Below are positions 62,846 through 64,000 of a DNA stretch of 64,000 nt, in pieces (positions within the stretch are counted from its first letter, which is position 1; each line of letters opens with the position of its first letter). The translations under genes were made by a program, and so were the position numbers. The DNA lies in the NCBI RefSeq assembly GCF_001713395.1, contig NZ_CP016450.1, forward strand, positions 2,046,001 to 2,110,000. Reading direction: 5' to 3'. Source of the DNA: Sinorhizobium sp. RAC02. Lineage in GTDB: Bacteria > Pseudomonadota > Alphaproteobacteria > Rhizobiales > Rhizobiaceae. Below the pieces are notes generated by a model. It worked only from the letters and a program-made list of their open reading frames with translations. It did no database searches and was not told the origin of the DNA.

Positions 62846-62901
62846 GATACGCCAGAGCGGCGCGCTTCGAGCGGGCCATTTGGTATCGCCGTGGCTGTAA
62901 A

Positions 62902-63042
62902 CGCCCCACCCTCCCCTTGAGGGGGAGGGTCGGACCGTAGGTCCGGGGTGGGGTGACGCAGCGTCTCCGTTCGTTCCGCCGGTGCGGATGCGGTCACCCC
63001 CACCCGCCGCTTCGCGGCGACCTCCCCCCTCAAGGGGGAGGT
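62902..63042. repeat. Large rhizobial intergenic repeat
   Basis: About 140 bp with outer GC-rich inverted blocks (CCCCACCCTCCCCTTGAGGG at the left, CCTCCCCCCTCAAGGGGGAG at the right), an inner CGCCGCTTCGCGGCG hairpin and TAGGTCCGGGGTGGGG. Related to the copies at 18430-18541 and 15333-15379. It lies between the VWA and ABM genes and looks like a mosaic palindromic element of the RIME type. Confidence 0.7.
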
Positions 63043-63093
63043 AGGTTGCCACGCGTGGTCTTCGCATGCCCATATCGAGCGGCGCTCTTCCTC

Positions 63094-63441
63094 CTACGCC
63101 GCATGAAAACTTCGGCTATCCTCCGGCGCCTGATCCCGGTCGTTCAGCCCATAATCTCGCACCACGCTCGCGATGCGCAGCCGGTAGGCATCGAACACGC
63201 CGTGGCGGCCGAGGGATTGGGCGGCGCGGTGTTCTTCGGTCGTGCGCCAGGCCTTCACCCCCGCCTCGTCGCGCCAGAAGGACAGCGAGAGCAGGCGTGT
63301 CGGGTCGGTGAGGCTGCGGAAGCGCTCTATGGAAATGAAGCCATCGATATCGTCGAGCAGCGGGCGGAGGTCGCGCGCGGTTTCGAGATAGCGGTCCATG
63401 CGGCCAGGGGCCGGCACCACTTCGAAGATGACGGCGATCAT
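63094..63441 (-). CDS. Antibiotic biosynthesis monooxygenase-like (ABM) protein
   Basis: 115 residues with an ABM dimeric alpha+beta barrel: MIAVIFEVVPAPGRMDRYLE, then GFISIERFRSLTDPTRLLSL and SFWRDEAGVKAWRTTEEHR. Such cofactor-free proteins oxygenate small phenolics or bind heme; the function here is unknown. Its start overlaps the stop of the upstream NIPSNAP-like gene in ATGA, so they are coupled. Both are divergent from an ArsR-type regulator. Confidence 0.85.
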   Translation of the reverse strand: MIAVIFEVVPAPGRMDRYLETARDLRPLLDDIDGFISIERFRSLTDPTRLLSLSFWRDEAGVKAWRTTEEHRAAQSLGRHGVFDAYRLRIASVVRDYGLNDRDQAPEDSRSFHAA

Positions 63442-63767
63442 GGGGTCACCTTCGGTGCGTGCGGCAGCGAGACGTTTTTTAGGAAGATGCGGTCTTCCTT
63501 CAGGATGAAGCGCTCGCTTCTGGCGAATTCGTAGTTTTCCCGGCCGAGCGGATCGGTGACAAGGCGTGCGCGGTAGGCCTCGTAGGCGGCGAGATTTTCG
63601 ATGTTGTAGACACCGTAGGCGGTGGTGGCGGAGCCCTCGTGTGGGCCGAAATAGCCGATCAGGTCGGCGCCGCAGCGCGGGATCGCCTGGCCCCAATTGC
63701 GGGCGTAGGTGGCGAAGGCGTCCTTCTTGAAGGGATCGATCTCGTAGCGGATGAAGCAGGTGATCAT
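63438..63767 (-). CDS. NIPSNAP family protein
   Basis: 109 residues, beginning MITCFIRYEIDPFKKDAF, the typical NIPSNAP start, and sharing the dimeric alpha/beta barrel fold with ABM proteins (YARNWGQAIPRCGADLIGYF). Three ATG codons in a row (63773, 63770, 63767) are possible starts; I chose the last because it gives the family N-terminus and good spacing to AGAGAG. Role unknown; the family and the neighbours suggest control by an aromatic or metal signal. Confidence 0.82.
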   Translation of the reverse strand: MITCFIRYEIDPFKKDAFATYARNWGQAIPRCGADLIGYFGPHEGSATTAYGVYNIENLAAYEAYRARLVTDPLGRENYEFARSERFILKEDRIFLKNVSLPHAPKVTP

Positions 63768-63787
63768 CATCATCTCTCTTTGTGTTT

Positions 63788-63834
63788 AGCAATCCCGGAC
63801 GCAAAACCGCTCAGGCATTTTTGCTGGAATTGCT
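63788..63834. repeat. Dispersed hairpin repeat, copy C
   Basis: AGCAATCCC...GGAATTGCT with the shared interior GGACGCAAAACCGC and TTTTTGCTGG. It lies in the divergent promoter region of NIPSNAP/ArsR genes. Compare copies at 11201-11244 and 57623-57672. Confidence 0.65.
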
Positions 63835-63896
63835 TCGTTTGCGATGACGTGTTTTCCCATATTGCTCGACGCGAATGCTTCGGCTAGCATCGAAGT

Positions 63897-64000
63897 ATGA
63901 AAGAAGGACCGGACATTTCCCAGATCGGCGCGCTCATCGGTGATCCCGCCCGCGCCAACATGCTGACTGCCTTGATGGGCGGGCAGGCGCTGACGGCGAC
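63897..64000 (+). CDS. ArsR family regulator, cut by the window end
   Basis: The first 34 codons are visible: MKEGPDISQIGALIGDPARA then NMLTALMGGQALTAT, which is the start of the ArsR winged helix-turn-helix (GDPARANMLTALM is the classic first helix). The 3' end is outside the window. Divergent from the NIPSNAP-ABM pair, which it probably represses; an imperfect inverted TGCT/AGCA element lies in the 20 bases before its start. Confidence 0.85.
   Translation, partial: MKEGPDISQIGALIGDPARANMLTALMGGQALTA

Overview
This 64 kb window comes from the chromosome of an alphaproteobacterium of the Hyphomicrobiales, most likely Rhizobiaceae (Rhizobium, Agrobacterium, Shinella or Ensifer type). The evidence is a betI-betC-betB-betA operon with choline sulfatase, a CcrM-type GANTC methyltransferase gene, a cysH-cysD-cysN cluster whose CysH is of the APS-reductase type, PrsD/PrsE-like type I secretion genes, a rhizobial zinc-dependent asparaginase, GC-rich codon use, and families of short palindromic intergenic repeats of the rhizobial kind. 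There is no rRNA operon, CRISPR array, transposase or integrase.

1-6.4 kb: a repeat cluster, a VOC protein, a DUF4406 gene divergent from a DeoR repressor across a clear palindrome, a HigBA toxin-antitoxin module, asparaginase, DUF3750 and GFA proteins, and an ECF41-like sigma factor divergent from its usual partner, an AhpD-like carboxymuconolactone decarboxylase. 6.5-14.6 kb: two small-molecule or membrane genes, an MFS exporter, two c-di-GMP proteins, a quinone oxidoreductase, and an hdeD-crcB-EamA operon. 14.7-20.6 kb: the choline-O-sulfate to glycine betaine operon (BetI repressor, BetC sulfatase, BetB and BetA dehydrogenases) with intergenic repeats inserted in it. 20.6-32.4 kb: a HasA-like/RTX secreted protein, cysHDN, a large membrane patatin, a 25-residue membrane protein, and the PrsDE type I exporter that is the obvious candidate to secrete the RTX protein.

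32.5-46.3 kb is the most accessory part: tRNA-Pro(CGG), exported MsrB and MsrA, a fosmidomycin-resistance-type MFS protein, several small unknown genes, two tandem paralogues of unknown function (the first without a normal start codon), a carrier-like/thioesterase protein, and an AT-rich HNH gene beside tRNA-Gln(TTG). 46.7-64 kb returns to core genome: a Qnr/MfpA-like pentapeptide protein, ppdK, an amidase-SH3 protein, then smc, dsbA-like, dciA-like, mutY, HAD phosphatase and ccrM, a VWA protein, and two small monooxygenase-fold genes divergent from an ArsR regulator cut by the window end.

The most interesting points are: two face-to-face ECF41-type promoters (TGTCACA-N16-CGTC and GGTCACA-N16-CGTC) whose -10 elements form the ends of a perfect 16-bp palindrome; a HasA-type heme-binding fold fused to RTX repeats; a patatin whose catalytic halves are split by a long membrane region; the tandem 39.3-41.0 kb paralogues; and a BetI C-terminus written by an intergenic repeat.
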